Shown here: positions 19,798-31,574 of the stretch, piece after piece
Numbering within the stretch: position 1 is the first letter of the stretch
How the letters are laid out: each line of letters opens with the position of its first letter
Made by a program: the position numbers and the translations under genes
DNA from: Xenoacremonium recifei
Lineage: Eukaryota; Ascomycota; Sordariomycetes; Hypocreales; Nectriaceae
Assembly: GCA_012184525.1 (NCBI GenBank)
Contig: WOFQ01000002.1
Location: forward strand, 62,001 to 126,000
Length of the DNA: 64,000 bases
Reading direction: 5' to 3'
Notes under the pieces: generated by a model
Seen by the model: the letters and a program-made list of their open reading frames with translations, nothing else
Databases searched by the model: none
Told to the model about the DNA's origin: nothing

Positions 19798-21731
19798 TGA
19801 ACCAACTTAACGATGGAGGATCAGCGATAGTGACCATGACCATATGGGCTTGTTTGAGGATGGGAAATTGAATGCTAGCATGTTAGGAAAATACCAAATT
19901 GAATTTTGACGTTTTTGCTGAATACACTGTTCCCTGCTCAGGATTCTCGTGCGGGTCATTGTGAGTTTAATAAATCAGAATATTCTCACCTAATTGACTC
20001 TGCTCCACGAAGTTCGATGGAAGAAGCCCAGCGACGCTCCAGGCAAGCAGGCGAGCAGGGAGCTTGCTACGAGACTATGCGAGGATTTTGTTCACGATAG
20101 ACGAAGACATTCAGCTAGTCATCTCATCCAGTAGATCCCAAGGGCATGGAGGCGAGCATCATGATCGTGTGTGTATTTCTAGCATATTTTAATAACCTAC
20201 CCTAGAGGAAAAATAGAGGGAAATCTGCGTTTGCCCTGCCACGATTGACGGCTCCCAAGAGGATGTAATAATCTATCTGATGTAATCTCGTGCTCATGGA
20301 TGACGAAGGATTATCGATCATGGTCGCCATCCATATTCACATTGCGTTGTCGCGTGCCCGTACTCGCGGTCATGGCAGAAGCGAAACCCGAGACGAAACT
20401 GAGCGGGCCCGCAAAACTCGCAGGCGCGAGATCTCGCCTGGGCGGCCGGGCAACGTGAGGGCAGCGACTGTGTTCGCGACGGACACGCAGGCACGAAATA
20501 ATCATGGGATAGGAAACGTGAGAGGCATAGCATTCTAGTCAAGGCGAGGCGATGGGGCGTTCTGGCGGTCGTCGGGCGTGGTCGCGAGCTCAGGCACGGC
20601 GCGTCAAAACACCACAAAAGGCAGCACGTAGGGATCAGATAGCTAAGGCACGATGATACAAACACGATATAGATTTAGGTCATCTCGCAGCGGTGGTCGC
20701 AGTCTCCGTCACGTCGCGTTCGAGCGCTCGAGAGCCCATCGCGTGTCGGGCGCAGCATCACGTAGCATCTCGCAACAACCTCACGATTCTCCATCCCAGC
20801 CAGCCTCGTCTCCCCAAACAGCACCTCAATGAACCGACGTAGCAACACGAACACGTTCAAGTCATTCCAGTAGCGGTTCCTCAGCCAGGTTTTAAGTCCC
20901 ATCACAAAACACCAAAGCAAGTTCTTCTTCATGCCATGACATTGAGCCACGATCACAATGAAAAACGTTGGTAGAAATCAAAAATTGCCCCGTCCATGGC
21001 CCCGAAGAGCAATGGAGCTTGGAATGACACCGCGATGTGCAATGCAGGCCCTCCAAGCTGATTCCCCCTCTTCTTGATCAAGGGGAATCACGAGAAGGTA
21101 AGTATGAAGAAGAAAAGAAAAAGGAGAGGAAAGGTGGGAGCGCGCGCGATATTATATAGTCTGGGTGATGCCTGAGGCAGACACTGTGGGGCAGGCATCA
21201 ACGCTCATGGTCAGTCCTGGCATCCAAGGCATCAAGAAGAGGAAACATATGAGGATTACAGGAAAACCGATGGGATGCACTCAACAACAATTATCGAGAG
21301 CTCTCGTTCGAGAAAAATACAATTCCATACTATTACTATCATGAGCTCAAATTTGAACGCATGAAAAAGTCACATGAATGGTGGACTTATGATTCTTGCT
21401 GGCGTCGACATGTACCTGCATCAGGCGCCCAAGAGGGCCGTAGATGGTGACTTGGAGGCTCCCACGCCTCGCAAGACAGCTCAAATTTCCTTGAATTACA
21501 GTATTAGCGAATACAAACACTTGTACTTTCAAGTCTCATGAATTCAAAAATCATAGTCAAATTATCCTGGGAGGCGCCGATCAGGCTAGGTTGGATGTGG
21601 AAAAGGCAGCTCGAGGTCCCAATCGACCTGGTAGCGCCGCCGCCGAACTTAGCGCTAGCGGGGCACCTTTGACTTTTTTCCTGTCGCAGTCGCAGTTCCA
21701 GCTTCATTCCTCTTCCGCATCCAAAGTAATC
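19798..21731. other. Intergenic region, no gene seen
   Basis: This 1.9 kb gap lies upstream of NCL1. Frames are short (under 116 codons) and lack motifs. It contains a 9-bp perfect inverted repeat at 21059-21090 and a TATTATATAG near 21150. Confidence 0.5.
21059..21090. repeat. Inverted repeat TGATTCCCC / GGGGAATCA
   Basis: The arms at 21059-21067 and 21082-21090 are perfect complements around a 14-nt spacer. Each arm overlaps a stress-response-element-like CCCC(C)T or AGGGG word. It may be a small hairpin or a dimeric factor site. Confidence 0.4.
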
Positions 21732-24384
21732 ATGGGAAAGAAGAGCTTCAGAGTATGTCATGGAACATGATCACCATCAATTGGAATATGCTGACTCGCG
21801 CGATTACAGGGAAAAGGCCGACGAGGTGGTGGTGGCGGTCGCGGCGGCGGGCAGTCTAACGGAGGCTGGAGAGACTATCCCACCATCGAGAAGAAGAACG
21901 AAAAATTCCAGAGGTTCTATGACACCCTGCTTCAGCTGCCCGACGAGGAGAAGGAAGCCTACTGGGAGGCTCTGAGACGCGAGCTCCCCAACAGCTTCAG
22001 GTTCTGTGGTTCGAAGGGGTACGTTGTGCGCGATCTATGAATCAATCGCTTGTACTAACACCGTTTGCGCCAGCCATGCGCTTGCTGTCAAGAAGCTCCT
22101 GCAGACCAGATACATCCCTGAAATCGTCAAGATCGAACATCAGGATGGCCGCCCCGTCGAGCCGCCTCTGGTGGTCCCATGGTATCCGGACGAACTCGCC
22201 TGGTGGATGACCACGCCCAAGAACGTCGTTCGAAAGTTCCCTCCGTTCGCCGCGTTCCAGAAATTCCTCGTCTCTGAGACGACTGTTGGAAACATTAGCC
22301 GACAGGAGGTGGTCAGCATGATCCCCCCTCTGCTCATGGATCTCCGACCGGGCATGACAGTTCTCGACATGTGTGCTGCTCCCGGAAGCAAGTCGGCACA
22401 GCTGCTTGAGATGATCCACGTTGGAGAGGAGGCTCGTGTTCGCAAGGTCCTGAGAGCCTTTGCTAAGGAAGATGGCTTGGACCTGGGAGCAGAGACTAAG
22501 GAGGAAGCCGAGGCTGACCTCGAGGCTGATCCGACCGACGCTGGAAGGGCGACGGGAATGCTCATTGCCAACGACTCTGACTACAAGCGCGGCCACATGC
22601 TTGTCCATCAGCTCAAGCGTCTGTCTTCACCCAACATCATTGTCACCAACCATGATGCGACTCAATTCCCCTCCATCAGACTACCTGCTAAGGACGGCGA
22701 CTCCAAGCCTACCTGGTTGAAGTTTGACAGAATTCTCGCCGATGTGCCCTGCTCGGGCGACGGCACCCTACGGAAAAACGCCAATCTTTGGAACGACTGG
22801 CAGCCCGGAAGTGCTCTGGGGCTCCACCTCACTCAGATTCGAATCCTCGTGCGAGCTCTTCAGCTGCTCAAGGCCGGTGGCCGCGTCGTGTACTCTACTT
22901 GCAGCATGAACCCTGTTGAGAACGAGGCCGTCATCGCTGCCGCCATTGCTAGATGTGGTGGTGCCGAAAACGTCGAAATTGTCGACTGCAGCGACCAGCT
23001 TCCTGGCTTGAAGCGAAACCCTGGCATGAAGAACTGGAAGATTATGGACAAGAGCGCCAGGATCTGGAGCTCATGGGAGGAAGTTCAGCAGTTCGCCAAG
23101 GAGAGCAACGATGGTGTCATCCCCGGACGTGTTGTTGAGACCATGTTCGCAAAGCCTGAGGGCGCTGAATTTTCTGATCTGCCTTTGGACCGCTGTATGA
23201 GGGTGTATCCCCACATGCAGGATACCGGTGGTTTCTTCATCACTGTGCTGCAGAAGAAGACCGAATTCAAGGTACGAAACGAGAACGAATCGCGAAAACC
23301 AGAGGCCAAGGCCAATGGCTCCTCGGAGGCGGCAGCAGAGAAGGAAGAGGAAGCTGCTCCTAAGACGGAACCTGAGACCACCACCGCGACTTCAGAACCT
23401 AAGGAGGGAGGAGAGGACACTGCCATGGCTGACGTTCCGACCAACGGGACTAAGCGGCCCTTGGCGGAAGAAGAGACTGAGGAACAGCCTGTCAAGAAAG
23501 TCAAGACCGAACCAGAGGCCAAGACTGAGACTGAGACCTCGACTCCAGCAGCCACTACTCCTGCCGTTCAGCCCAAGCAGGAATTCAGCAAACCTCGACG
23601 AAATGGCCCTGTGGAAGAACCCTTCAAGTACCTCGAACCCTCTCATCCCGTTATCGAGACCATCAAGAAATTCTATCACATTTCTCCGCGATTCCCCGAG
23701 GACCGATTCATGGTTCGCAATGAGATGGGCGAGCCCGCGAAGGCCATCTACTACACTAGCGCGCTCCTCCGCGACATCCTCATCGAGAACGAGGGCCGTG
23801 GCCTCAAGTTCATTCATGGAGGCGTCCGCATGTTCATGAAGCAAGATGCACCCTCTGCCGAGGTCTGTCGCTGGCGAATTCAGGCTGAGGGCATGCCCAT
23901 CCTCCAGGGCTACGTTGGTGAGCCTCGCGTCATCCACCTGCGCAAGAAGGAGACTTTCCACAAGCTTCTCATCGAGATGTTCCCCCGCATCTCCGACGGC
24001 CAGTGGCAGAGGTTTGACGAGATTGGCGAGGCCGTTAGGGACATGGGCATGGGATGCTGCGTCCTGCGCATCGAGCCCGATGGCTCGGACCCCGACTTCT
24101 CAGAACGCATGGCCTTGCCGCTGTGGAAGAGCATTCACTCACTCAATCTGATGTTGCCCAAGGAAGACCGCTCGGCTATGCTCCTACGCATCTTCAACGA
24201 CCTATCACCGCTCATCAACATTAGCTTGCACAAGCAGAAGGAGCAAGAAGAAAAGGCTAAGAAGGCAACGGAGGAGGCCGCTGCTGAAGACAATGCTGCG
24301 GTGGAGGATTTGCCGTCTCCTGAGGAAACGGGGGCCACGGAAGAAGCGAAGGTGGAGGAGGAAAACAAGGCTGAGGCTGCTTGA
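21732..24384 (+). CDS. NCL1: tRNA (cytosine-5)-methyltransferase NCL1/TRM4 (NSUN2 family)
   Basis: Exons 21732-21752 (MGKKSFR), 21810-22018 and 22074-24384 give 846 residues; phases match at both introns and the second intron has a CTAAC branch site. After a Lys/Arg/Gly-rich head, WRDYPTIEKKNEKFQRFY and FRFCGSKGHALAVK match the start of the Ncl1/NSUN2 family. The SAM-binding motif is VLDMCAAPGSKSAQ. The two catalytic cysteines are in LADVPCSGDGTLRK (about residue 303) and VYSTCSMNPVENE (about 353). The C-terminal domain is intact and follows a low-complexity acidic/lysine linker (about residues 430-530); a second acidic tail ends the protein. The enzyme makes m5C at several tRNA positions in the nucleus. 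Its stop lies 123 bp from the convergent Obg gene. Confidence 0.93.
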
Positions 24385-24507
24385 TTTTAGAATCCATCTC
24401 CTCGAAAAGGGAGTTTTCAATGGGTGTTATATAGTCTTGATCATGACCTTTGATGATCATCGGCGTAATAGTACATGGAGATTTTGTTGCTATCTTACAA
24501 TGTGTCT

Positions 24508-26256
24508 TCACTCGTCTAGTAGCCCAACAGTCCAATGGACGATTCTATCAACACCCTGGCCGTGTATGGCGCTCACGGGAATGGCAGCACAGTCCTTAGT
24601 CCAGGCATCCTTGACACCACTGGGGTGAGGTTTCTCACCCTTGGTGATGGCTTCGAGATACTCCTTCAACTCCTTGAAGTTCTCTTGCGTGTCGGGCAGA
24701 TCCGCCTTGGTTGCCACAACATACCAAGGCTTACCCGCGATGGCCAGGCCCGGCGCCTCAGTATGCCGTTGCGCAGCATCAAACTCAGGACTCAGGGTGA
24801 CAGGCCCGTCCATATCGGCCGTCATGTCCCAATCAACCCGAGCCTCGACCTCCCTGTCGTGCTCCTCCTCGTCCCGCATCTGCGCATACAACCCGACCTC
24901 GCGCCATAGCGCATCGAGGGCCTTGACAGCATTCCCGGCGGCCAGATCGATGACAAAGGCCAGGACACCTGCTCGCTCAACATGACGCAAGAACGCAATG
25001 CCTAGCCCACGGTCGAGATGAGCGCCCTCGATCAGCCCGGGGATGTCAGCGACGCTGAAGCGCGTGCGAGGCTCTGTGTCGATCTCTTCTGGCATGCCGA
25101 GCTGCGCGGGGTACTTGCGGAAGCTCTTGATGGTCGGACGGCCAGAGTATTTGTCTAGCACGACTGTGCCGATGTTGGGCTGCAGTGTGGTGAAGGCCCA
25201 GTTGCCAACGCGGGTGCGGCTGTTGGTGAGGGCGCGAAGGAGCGTGCTTTTGCCAGCATTGGGAAGGCCGACGAGGCCAACGTCAGCAAGAAGCTTGAGC
25301 TCAAGTTCGATCTTCATAGAGACGGCATCTTCGCCTTTGGTCGCGAACATGGGTCGGGGGTACTCTCTGGAGGTGAAGTGAGGGTTGCCTAGACCGCCGA
25401 TGCCACCGGTTGCGAGTAGGATAGGGATAGGAGTTGGCCGGGAAAGGTCGAGGTGGATTGTTGGTGGAGGCTGTTTGAGGAGACGATGTCGCTTTGGGAG
25501 TTTAGGGAAAACTGTCTGCTTGACGTCCGTTTTGGAGAGACCCGGATAGAGCAGCCACTTCTTTCTCTCTGGATCTTCCTCAGCTTCATCCTCTTCCTCT
25601 GGCTCTTTCTCCTCCTCGATTTCCTCATCTTCCTCTTCATTCTTCTCTTCCCTTGCACGTGCCCGCTCCAGCGCAGCTATCCGTTGCTCCATCTTGCGCT
25701 GCTTCTGCTGGGCGCGCCAAAAGCGCATGTTGACCTCCTCATCGGCAATGGGATCTTCCCGTTCCAACTCGCGAACAACGGTTCCAACAGGCACTGTAAT
25801 GACAATATCTTCTCCGCGCGTGCCGCTCTTTGCGCTTCCTTGCCCGTGTTTCCCGCGGCCGGCGCGGATGAATCGCTTTCGAGCTAATTTGTGCAGGGAA
25901 GTCTCTCCATGGGCAGCTTGGATGTAGACGTTTCCGCCATGACCTCCATCGCCGCCGTTTGGGGGACCCTCGGCTAGGTACGCTTCTCGGAGGAACGAAA
26001 TACAGCCATTGCCACCACGCCCAGCATAGAGGGTCAGCTGGGCCTTGTCAGCGAAGCTCGGCGCGGCGTAATCATCGGGAGCTGGGTTGAGTCGCGACTC
26101 AGGGAGGTCGTTGACGATCTTGGTTGTATCCGAATTGTATCGCTTCAGAGAGCAATTGAGGGCCGGTCGGAGGAGCTGTGAGGGCCGTGACCAAAAGACT
26201 GAGGGATAAAGGAATGGAAGCAGCGTTGAGCCGCCATTGGGGCACCGTGGCGCCAT
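24508..26256 (-). CDS. MTG2: Mitochondrial Obg-family GTPase (MTG2-like)
   Basis: A single exon encodes 582 residues. The Arg- and Ser-containing N-terminus looks like a mitochondrial presequence. The Obg fold has the glycine-rich pattern GRGGNGCISFLREAY, GGDGGHGGNVYI and GRGKHGQGSAKSGTRGEDI. The G domain has P-loop GLPNAGKSTLL (about residue 327), switch I FTTLQPNIGTV, G3 VADIPGLIEGAH (about 403) and a lysine-containing ATKADLP at G4. A strongly acidic insertion (about 30 residues, mostly Glu) lies within the Obg part near residues 205-235. Members assist assembly of the large mitochondrial ribosomal subunit. The first ATG with a presequence was chosen as the start. Confidence 0.88.
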   Translation of the reverse strand: MAPRCPNGGSTLLPFLYPSVFWSRPSQLLRPALNCSLKRYNSDTTKIVNDLPESRLNPAPDDYAAPSFADKAQLTLYAGRGGNGCISFLREAYLAEGPPNGGDGGHGGNVYIQAAHGETSLHKLARKRFIRAGRGKHGQGSAKSGTRGEDIVITVPVGTVVRELEREDPIADEEVNMRFWRAQQKQRKMEQRIAALERARAREEKNEEEDEEIEEEKEPEEEDEAEEDPERKKWLLYPGLSKTDVKQTVFPKLPKRHRLLKQPPPTIHLDLSRPTPIPILLATGGIGGLGNPHFTSREYPRPMFATKGEDAVSMKIELELKLLADVGLVGLPNAGKSTLLRALTNSRTRVGNWAFTTLQPNIGTVVLDKYSGRPTIKSFRKYPAQLGMPEEIDTEPRTRFSVADIPGLIEGAHLDRGLGIAFLRHVERAGVLAFVIDLAAGNAVKALDALWREVGLYAQMRDEEEHDREVEARVDWDMTADMDGPVTLSPEFDAAQRHTEAPGLAIAGKPWYVVATKADLPDTQENFKELKEYLEAITKGEKPHPSGVKDAWTKDCAAIPVSAIHGQGVDRIVHWTVGLLDE

Positions 26257-27968
26257 GATTGCGTTGCGACCTGCTCAGAGCTGTAAGTCGAAGAAAATTC
26301 TGGGCATGACGATGTTGCTTGCACGCTGATAAGATAAGGATGTGGAGGGAGCTGGAGCTGGGAGGTTGCGCTAAAGTTTGACGCTCTCCGCTGAAGTTCC
26401 ATATTGAAGAGCAGGAAAGTCCTACCTCACCAACAGACTCAAGGCACCTTCCATGCCATAAGCTGGGCTCCGCCTCGAGCTATAGGCAGCCATGACATCT
26501 TCTTCCCTTCACATTCTATTCTGACTTCTCTCCTTCATCATCATCAATTCAAGAGACGTTTCATCCGATAACGCCATCTCGCTTCGAGTTCTTGCAGTTT
26601 TCGTGTGTCTGAGACCATTCCACTTATACGGGAATCCAGGTCCTACATGTACTCTTCCGTATCGACTTGGCGACAAAGACAGCGCCGACCTGGACCGTTA
26701 CCAAAGCCTCTGGCTCCCGTCAAGACCCTCTCTTGTTGCCAGCTCGCGAACGCATCCCCTCTCCCGTTCATCCTCCGGACGGTCCCCGTCGCTGACATGC
26801 AGCCCGCCCGAAGCGGCCGACCGACGGCGCCGCCAGCGATTCGATCAGGCCCATTCCATGACCCTCCATGCCGCTCCGAGGTCCAAATTGCGGTGAATAT
26901 GTTCTTCGAGTGAAGGACGAATCGAAACGAGATGAGACTGAGACGGGTCTAGCCTTTGACCAGTCCACCGCCGCTTCCGCTGCCGCTACGGTGCCACAGT
27001 GCTACCTCGTTATCCTGGCTTGCAGTGCAGCTTTCGATTCGCTGATGTTCGGCAATTCCGCCCAAGTGCTGCATGTCGCCTCTGGACCAGCCAAGCGGCT
27101 CCTCATTTGTCTGCCCATCACGCTGGGCTGTCCTCTGTGTCTATTTGATTCTACGCGTCTCTTTACGTTGTATCCAGTCGATGTCCGACTTCTATTGACC
27201 GTGGACAGAATAACCTCGTTCATATTCGACTTCCTGGGTTCGACTCGCCTCGTCCGCACTTCTCTCCCACTCGCGATCGACCACGTCCATCGCTTCCCCT
27301 CCTCGCACCTCCTTCCGAGCCCGTCCAAGACCATACCTTAGCAGCCGCATATTAGCTCGACGACCGGTTCACTTCAGACGACCATCGGTTGGGCCAGCTC
27401 AAGGCCATTGGGCCAGCCTGCATACGCTCCGTGGTCCCGCATTCGAGCCACGACAGTAGACGTGGACCGGCGCTCCTCATTCGATCTCTCCACATAGTTT
27501 CCCTTTGCTTCCCCACGCGACTTCTTCCTCTCGCTCTTCAGTTCTCCCTCCCATCCAGCTCACGGCCCCAGAGCTGCTGGTGCTTGCAGGATACATACTG
27601 GCCCAGCGAAACAGCTGCTGCCCTCCGTCTCTTTGGTCTGCTGCTCACATACCATACCACTTTTCCCACTCCCACACTGGTCTCGTTGTCTCTTTACCGC
27701 CACGCCCGGATTGTCCTGCTCTCACCTCCCGCACCCTCTTAACTACCTTAGGTCAGTTGTCCTGCCCCGACCCCATCCCTCCCTTGACATTGTCGTCTGC
27801 TGCTGCTTTCTCTGTGCCTTCGTTTTGGCCTCATGACACCGGTTTGCGGGGTTGGAAGGCGTTCCCAATTGATGTTTTGTATACTGTCATGACTTTTCCC
27901 CCTGTATATTACTCGCTTGTCTTCCCTTCATGCCCTTCTTTCCCCTCCCCTCGGAAGGCCTAGGCCCC
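26257..27968. promoter_or_regulatory. Long upstream region with many short ORFs, before the Cys-motif gene
   Basis: This 1.7 kb gap separates the divergent Obg gene and the gene starting at 27969. It holds several open frames of 60-157 codons (for example 26603-26896, 26868-27341, 27389-27742 and 27505-27963) with no family features, and long pyrimidine-rich stretches close to the downstream start. It may be a long 5' leader with upstream ORFs, but the transcription start cannot be set from sequence. Confidence 0.4.
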
Positions 27969-28788
27969 ATGGCTTACCGTCCATCTTCTCGAGCTAAGAC
28001 ATATACAACAGATTACAGATTGCGGAAGCCCACCATCAGGATGGACCCGGACTGTGCCATATGCCATGCTCCGGCTACCATGGCTTGCGATTGCGAGGCT
28101 AAGGGCCTTGAGGTTGCCATCAAGCAAGCTGAGGACCGTATGATGCGGTCTATATACAACGATATACGGTTTGTCGTCCCGACCTCTCTCTCTGCGCTAA
28201 GTGGCATGCTGATCAATTATGGTCAGTTCCTGGGTTCGAGCTCATGCGCAAGACTACATCCTCGAATACTTCCGATTATTGACGGAGCGGCGCAAGACTG
28301 CGCACACTGCGCATCTCGACCGCATCACCGCTCACGCGTACCATTATTACCACGCACCACCTCATCCGAACCAGATCGCGGAGGCTCAGGCGGCCCTCAA
28401 ACGGGGAATCGACGAGGATTGGCAAGCGAGCGTACAAAGATATCCCGAAGTCCTCGAATACTTCTTCGGCCTCGTAGAAATGACGCTCCCGGCGGAGGAT
28501 GAGCCTTCCGTGAAGGACCCGCCTCTGAGCGCGCTCAACGGTTACCGAAAAGCGAATCGACGTGGTTCTAACGGAGCTGCGGCGAGTTCCGCAGCCGTTG
28601 CAGCTGTAGGCTTTTCCGAAAGAGAAGCTCTGCCATCGCGAACACCACCGCCCATGCCTCGACTAGACAGAATGCCGAGCATGGACAGACGGACACCAGG
28701 TCCTCCTCGAGGACAACGACATCACGCCTACGCACACCCTCCACCGGGACCCCCTCCTCCGACCTCCTACTATGGGCCCCCATATTAA
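27969..28788 (+). CDS. Conserved fungal protein with CxxC...CxC motif and Pro-rich tail
   Basis: Exons 27969-28168 and 28227-28788 give 253 residues; the 58-nt intron (GTTTGT...GGTCAG) joins YNDI to RSWVRAHAQDYILEYF in frame. The N-terminus (MAYRPSSRAKTYTTDYRLRK) is basic. A compact cysteine group, CAICHAPATMACDCEAKG, could bind zinc. An alpha-helical central part follows (AIKQAEDRMM, LTERRKTAHTAHLDRITAHA), with histidine-rich segments and RYPEVLEYFFGLVEM. The tail is disordered and rich in Pro, Arg and Gly (GPPPPTSYYGPPY). I do not recognise a named family; the helical core and intron look well conserved rather than random. An in-frame ATG exists 13 codons upstream at 27930, and another start at 28041 would keep the Cys motif. 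Confidence 0.7.
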
Positions 28789-29973
28789 CGATTGATGAAG
28801 GACTGGGAAAAGTACGGAGACTCTGCCACAGAAAGGGCATAATTTGGCGATCACAGATTACGATTTCATGAACATCACGACCACAGCATGATCGGGGCGT
28901 GGGTGTATTTTTGCCGAAATTCTGGGCCCGGAGTGTTTTCATAGGGATTTTTTTTTTAATTCTTTTCAAATTCACAGTTTGGGTATGATTCCTCATTGGA
29001 TTAGAAATCGGGGGACGGAAAGCTTGGGAGTATCTGGGGTTATGAAATGCCTGGATTTCTGTATTGCAACTAAAATACCACACCATTGAGGTCATCTGCG
29101 AAGACTGAAGGGACCAAGACACTATCAATTGGATGATTTATGAATGCCGCTTGTGCCTGTAGCGTTGAATGGTGTGAGAGCATCAAGTGACCACGACAGG
29201 ATCGTGCGCGGTGTCGGACCAAGGTGGACAGACGGGCTTGCATGTTCTAGTGGATGATCCCATCCATGTCTGTTGAGCCGGCCAGTCTTGTGCAGATGCA
29301 AGTCAGCACGAGTCTCGCTAGGGCTGTATGTACTTGATTAGCCTGGAAGGAATGGAAGCAGACGTGCCCGATGTGTGCCCAACGGACTCGGGGATTTGGG
29401 GGCCGATCAAGACCGAGCCGCATGAAGTACTCAGCATGTACTGCGACTTGATCAACAATCTCCGCTATTCTTACATCAAGTACTGTATGATACCAGTATT
29501 CGTACATACAAGGGCTGGGATTGTGATGGGACGTGTCTAACGTGGAACAATCGCGGGCACATCATGCATCAGGGACCGTCCTTGAACAATTCATGAGTTT
29601 GACATGATTCCTGTACATCTCTTCCCAGATCCGCCAGGAAAAAGCGCCTAATTACAAGAACACCAACCCCCCAGATCGCTTTTTTATTCGATATATGAAA
29701 TTCCCCCATCATCTTTTTTTTTTTTTTTTTTTCAATCTTGGTGGCACCCCTTTTTTTCTTCGAGCGAGACTTGTAATCCCACAGAGAAAACTAGAGCGCC
29801 GCCCAATCACAAGACACCCTTTTTTATATAGTGTCGGGGTTTTATAGTTAGGAGTTGGAGCAGGAGAGGAGCGGGGAGGACAGGACAGACAGAGGACGGG
29901 GGAGGTTAAGGACAGGGTGAGAGGGTGGGAGAGGGGAGGGGTGGGCAGAGTCGATGAGTTGAAGGGGGGGCTT
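28789..29973. other. Intergenic region between convergent genes
   Basis: This 1.2 kb gap holds the 3' ends of the Cys-motif gene and BFR1. It contains a T10 run (28948-28957) and a 19-base T run (29714-29732). Frames of up to 186 codons on the minus strand overlap the upstream gene and show no features. Confidence 0.5.
29714..29732 (+). repeat. Poly(T) tract, 19 nt
   Basis: There are 19 consecutive T residues, about 240 bp beyond the BFR1 stop codon. Read on the BFR1 strand it is poly(A). It is a simple homopolymer and could be polymorphic. Confidence 0.8.
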
Positions 29974-31574
29974 TTACGCCTCCTGCTTCTCGGCGATGGT
30001 GGTCTCCTTGAGGTCGGAGGTGACCTCGTCGACGCTGGTGCCGTTGGCCTCGGCGGCCTCGATCTCAGCAATCTTCTTCTTAGCATCCTCGATGTTCTGC
30101 ATCTAAGTTAGTAACGCCATTCATTAACCGTTGCATGACAGTATCAAACTTACGCGCTTGGTCTGGGCCTCCTGGTCGTTCTTCCAGAAGTCGAGCTTGG
30201 CGCGGACCTTGTCAATGACATCGGGGACATCCAGGGCGCTCATGGGCGGATCAATGCCCATAGCCGCGCAGTCCTCGACAACCGAAGGCGGGCAGTTGTA
30301 GAACTTGGCGTTGGCGGCGTGGCCAGCCTTCTTGCCCTTCTTGCCCTTCTTCACGGCGGGCATGAACTCCTCCTCGCGGTCCTCCTTGCGCACAAGCTTC
30401 ATGCCCTTGAGGCCGGCCTCGTCGACGGTTCGCGTCGCCTGGGCGCCCAGGCCCGTGTCGGCCATCAGGGGGCCCTTCTCGACCTTGTGGTTGGGGTCGA
30501 GGAACTGCAGAAGGCTGTTGGCGCGGCGGATCTCGTCCAGGTAGGCCGGGTCGCTGGCCTCGGCAAGGCGTCGCTCGGCGTCGGCCTTCTTGCGCTCCTT
30601 GATGATGCGGTCGTGCTCGGCGCGCTGCTTCTCGCGGTAGCGCTCGCGGGCCTCGCGCTCGTGGGCGGCGTAGGCCTTCTTCTGGCCGTAGTAGTCGTCC
30701 TTGAGCTTCTTGATGGCCGTGTACTTCTCCTGCTGCTCGGCCTGGAGCTTGGTTCGCTCGTCGCGCAGGCCGTTGATGTTCTTGTAGGCCTCGTCCTGCT
30801 CGGCCTTGATGGCGTCGAGCTCGGCCTGGATCTTGTTGTACTGCTCGGACATGGCCTTCTGCTCGGGGTCCTCCATGCTGTCCTTGATCTCCTTGATCTT
30901 GGCGCGCAGGTCGTCGATCTGCTTCTGGCTGTCTTCGAACTGGCCAAAGTTCTTGCGCATCTTGCGCAAGTTGGAGATGTCGGAGAGGGCCTTCTTCTCG
31001 TCGACGAGCTTCATGGTGCCCGAGTTGACCTGCTTCTCGAGGCTGGCGATCTGGCGGTCGACATCCTCGGCGCTCTTGTAGGGGATCTTGCCCTTGGCCG
31101 TCTTCTGCTCGGCGATGCGGCTGCGCACCTGCTCGTCCAGACGCTTAATCTGGTCGAGCTTGGAGGTGCGAGCAGTCTTGCCACCGGCCTGCTTTTGGCG
31201 GATCTCGTTGGCCTGGGCAATGAGCTCCTGTCGTCGCTTCTGGGTGGGGCTGGGCTGGTCCTTGTTCTTGTTGGGCATGGCGACCTCGATCTTGGCCTTG
31301 ATGGCGTTCTATCACAGAGTTTCAGTTAGCTCGTGGGGACTTGAGCGGTCTGTCTCCCGCCCGAGACACGCTTGATATCAGAATCAAGAGCATCCCGTCC
31401 TGCTTCCAGAGACATTGGATTGCGCAAATGCCGTACCAGTTGGTCCATGGACGCCTTGTGAGCCTTCTCGGCCTTGGCGAGCTCCTCCTTGAAGACATTC
31501 TCGTCGGGCTTGGTCGGGCGAGCGCTGGACGCCTTGTCGGCCGCCGGGGCGGGAGTGGTAGCAGCCTCGGCCAT
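29974..31574 (-). CDS. BFR1: Nuclear segregation protein Bfr1 (polysome/ER mRNP-associated coiled coil)
   Basis: Exons 31574-31437, 31308-30154 and 30102-29974 give 473 residues with phase-0 junctions. The protein is almost wholly a charged coiled coil: the N-terminal KPDENVFKEELAKAEKAHK, then KRRQELIAQANEIRQKQAGG, KLDQIKRLDEQVRSR, IPYKSAEDVDRQIASLEKQV and SDISNLRKMRKNFGQFE. That order matches Bfr1. A short C-terminal domain follows (FYNCPPSVVEDCAAMGIDPP). In yeast Bfr1 binds mRNA with Scp160 on ER polysomes and affects secretion and nuclear segregation. It is transcribed divergently from RPB5 with 471 bp between start codons. A 336-codon Leu/Val-rich frame on the opposite strand is an artefact of Lys/Glu codons. 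Confidence 0.92.

Noticed and set aside
19071..19805. 244-codon minus-strand frame over the small glycine-rich gene
   Set aside because: It is antisense to a gene with its own promoter elements and shows no family features.
30319..31329. 336-codon Leu/Val-rich plus-strand frame opposite BFR1
   Set aside because: It arises from the reverse complement of Lys/Glu-rich coiled-coil codons; the BFR1 strand is clearly the coding one.
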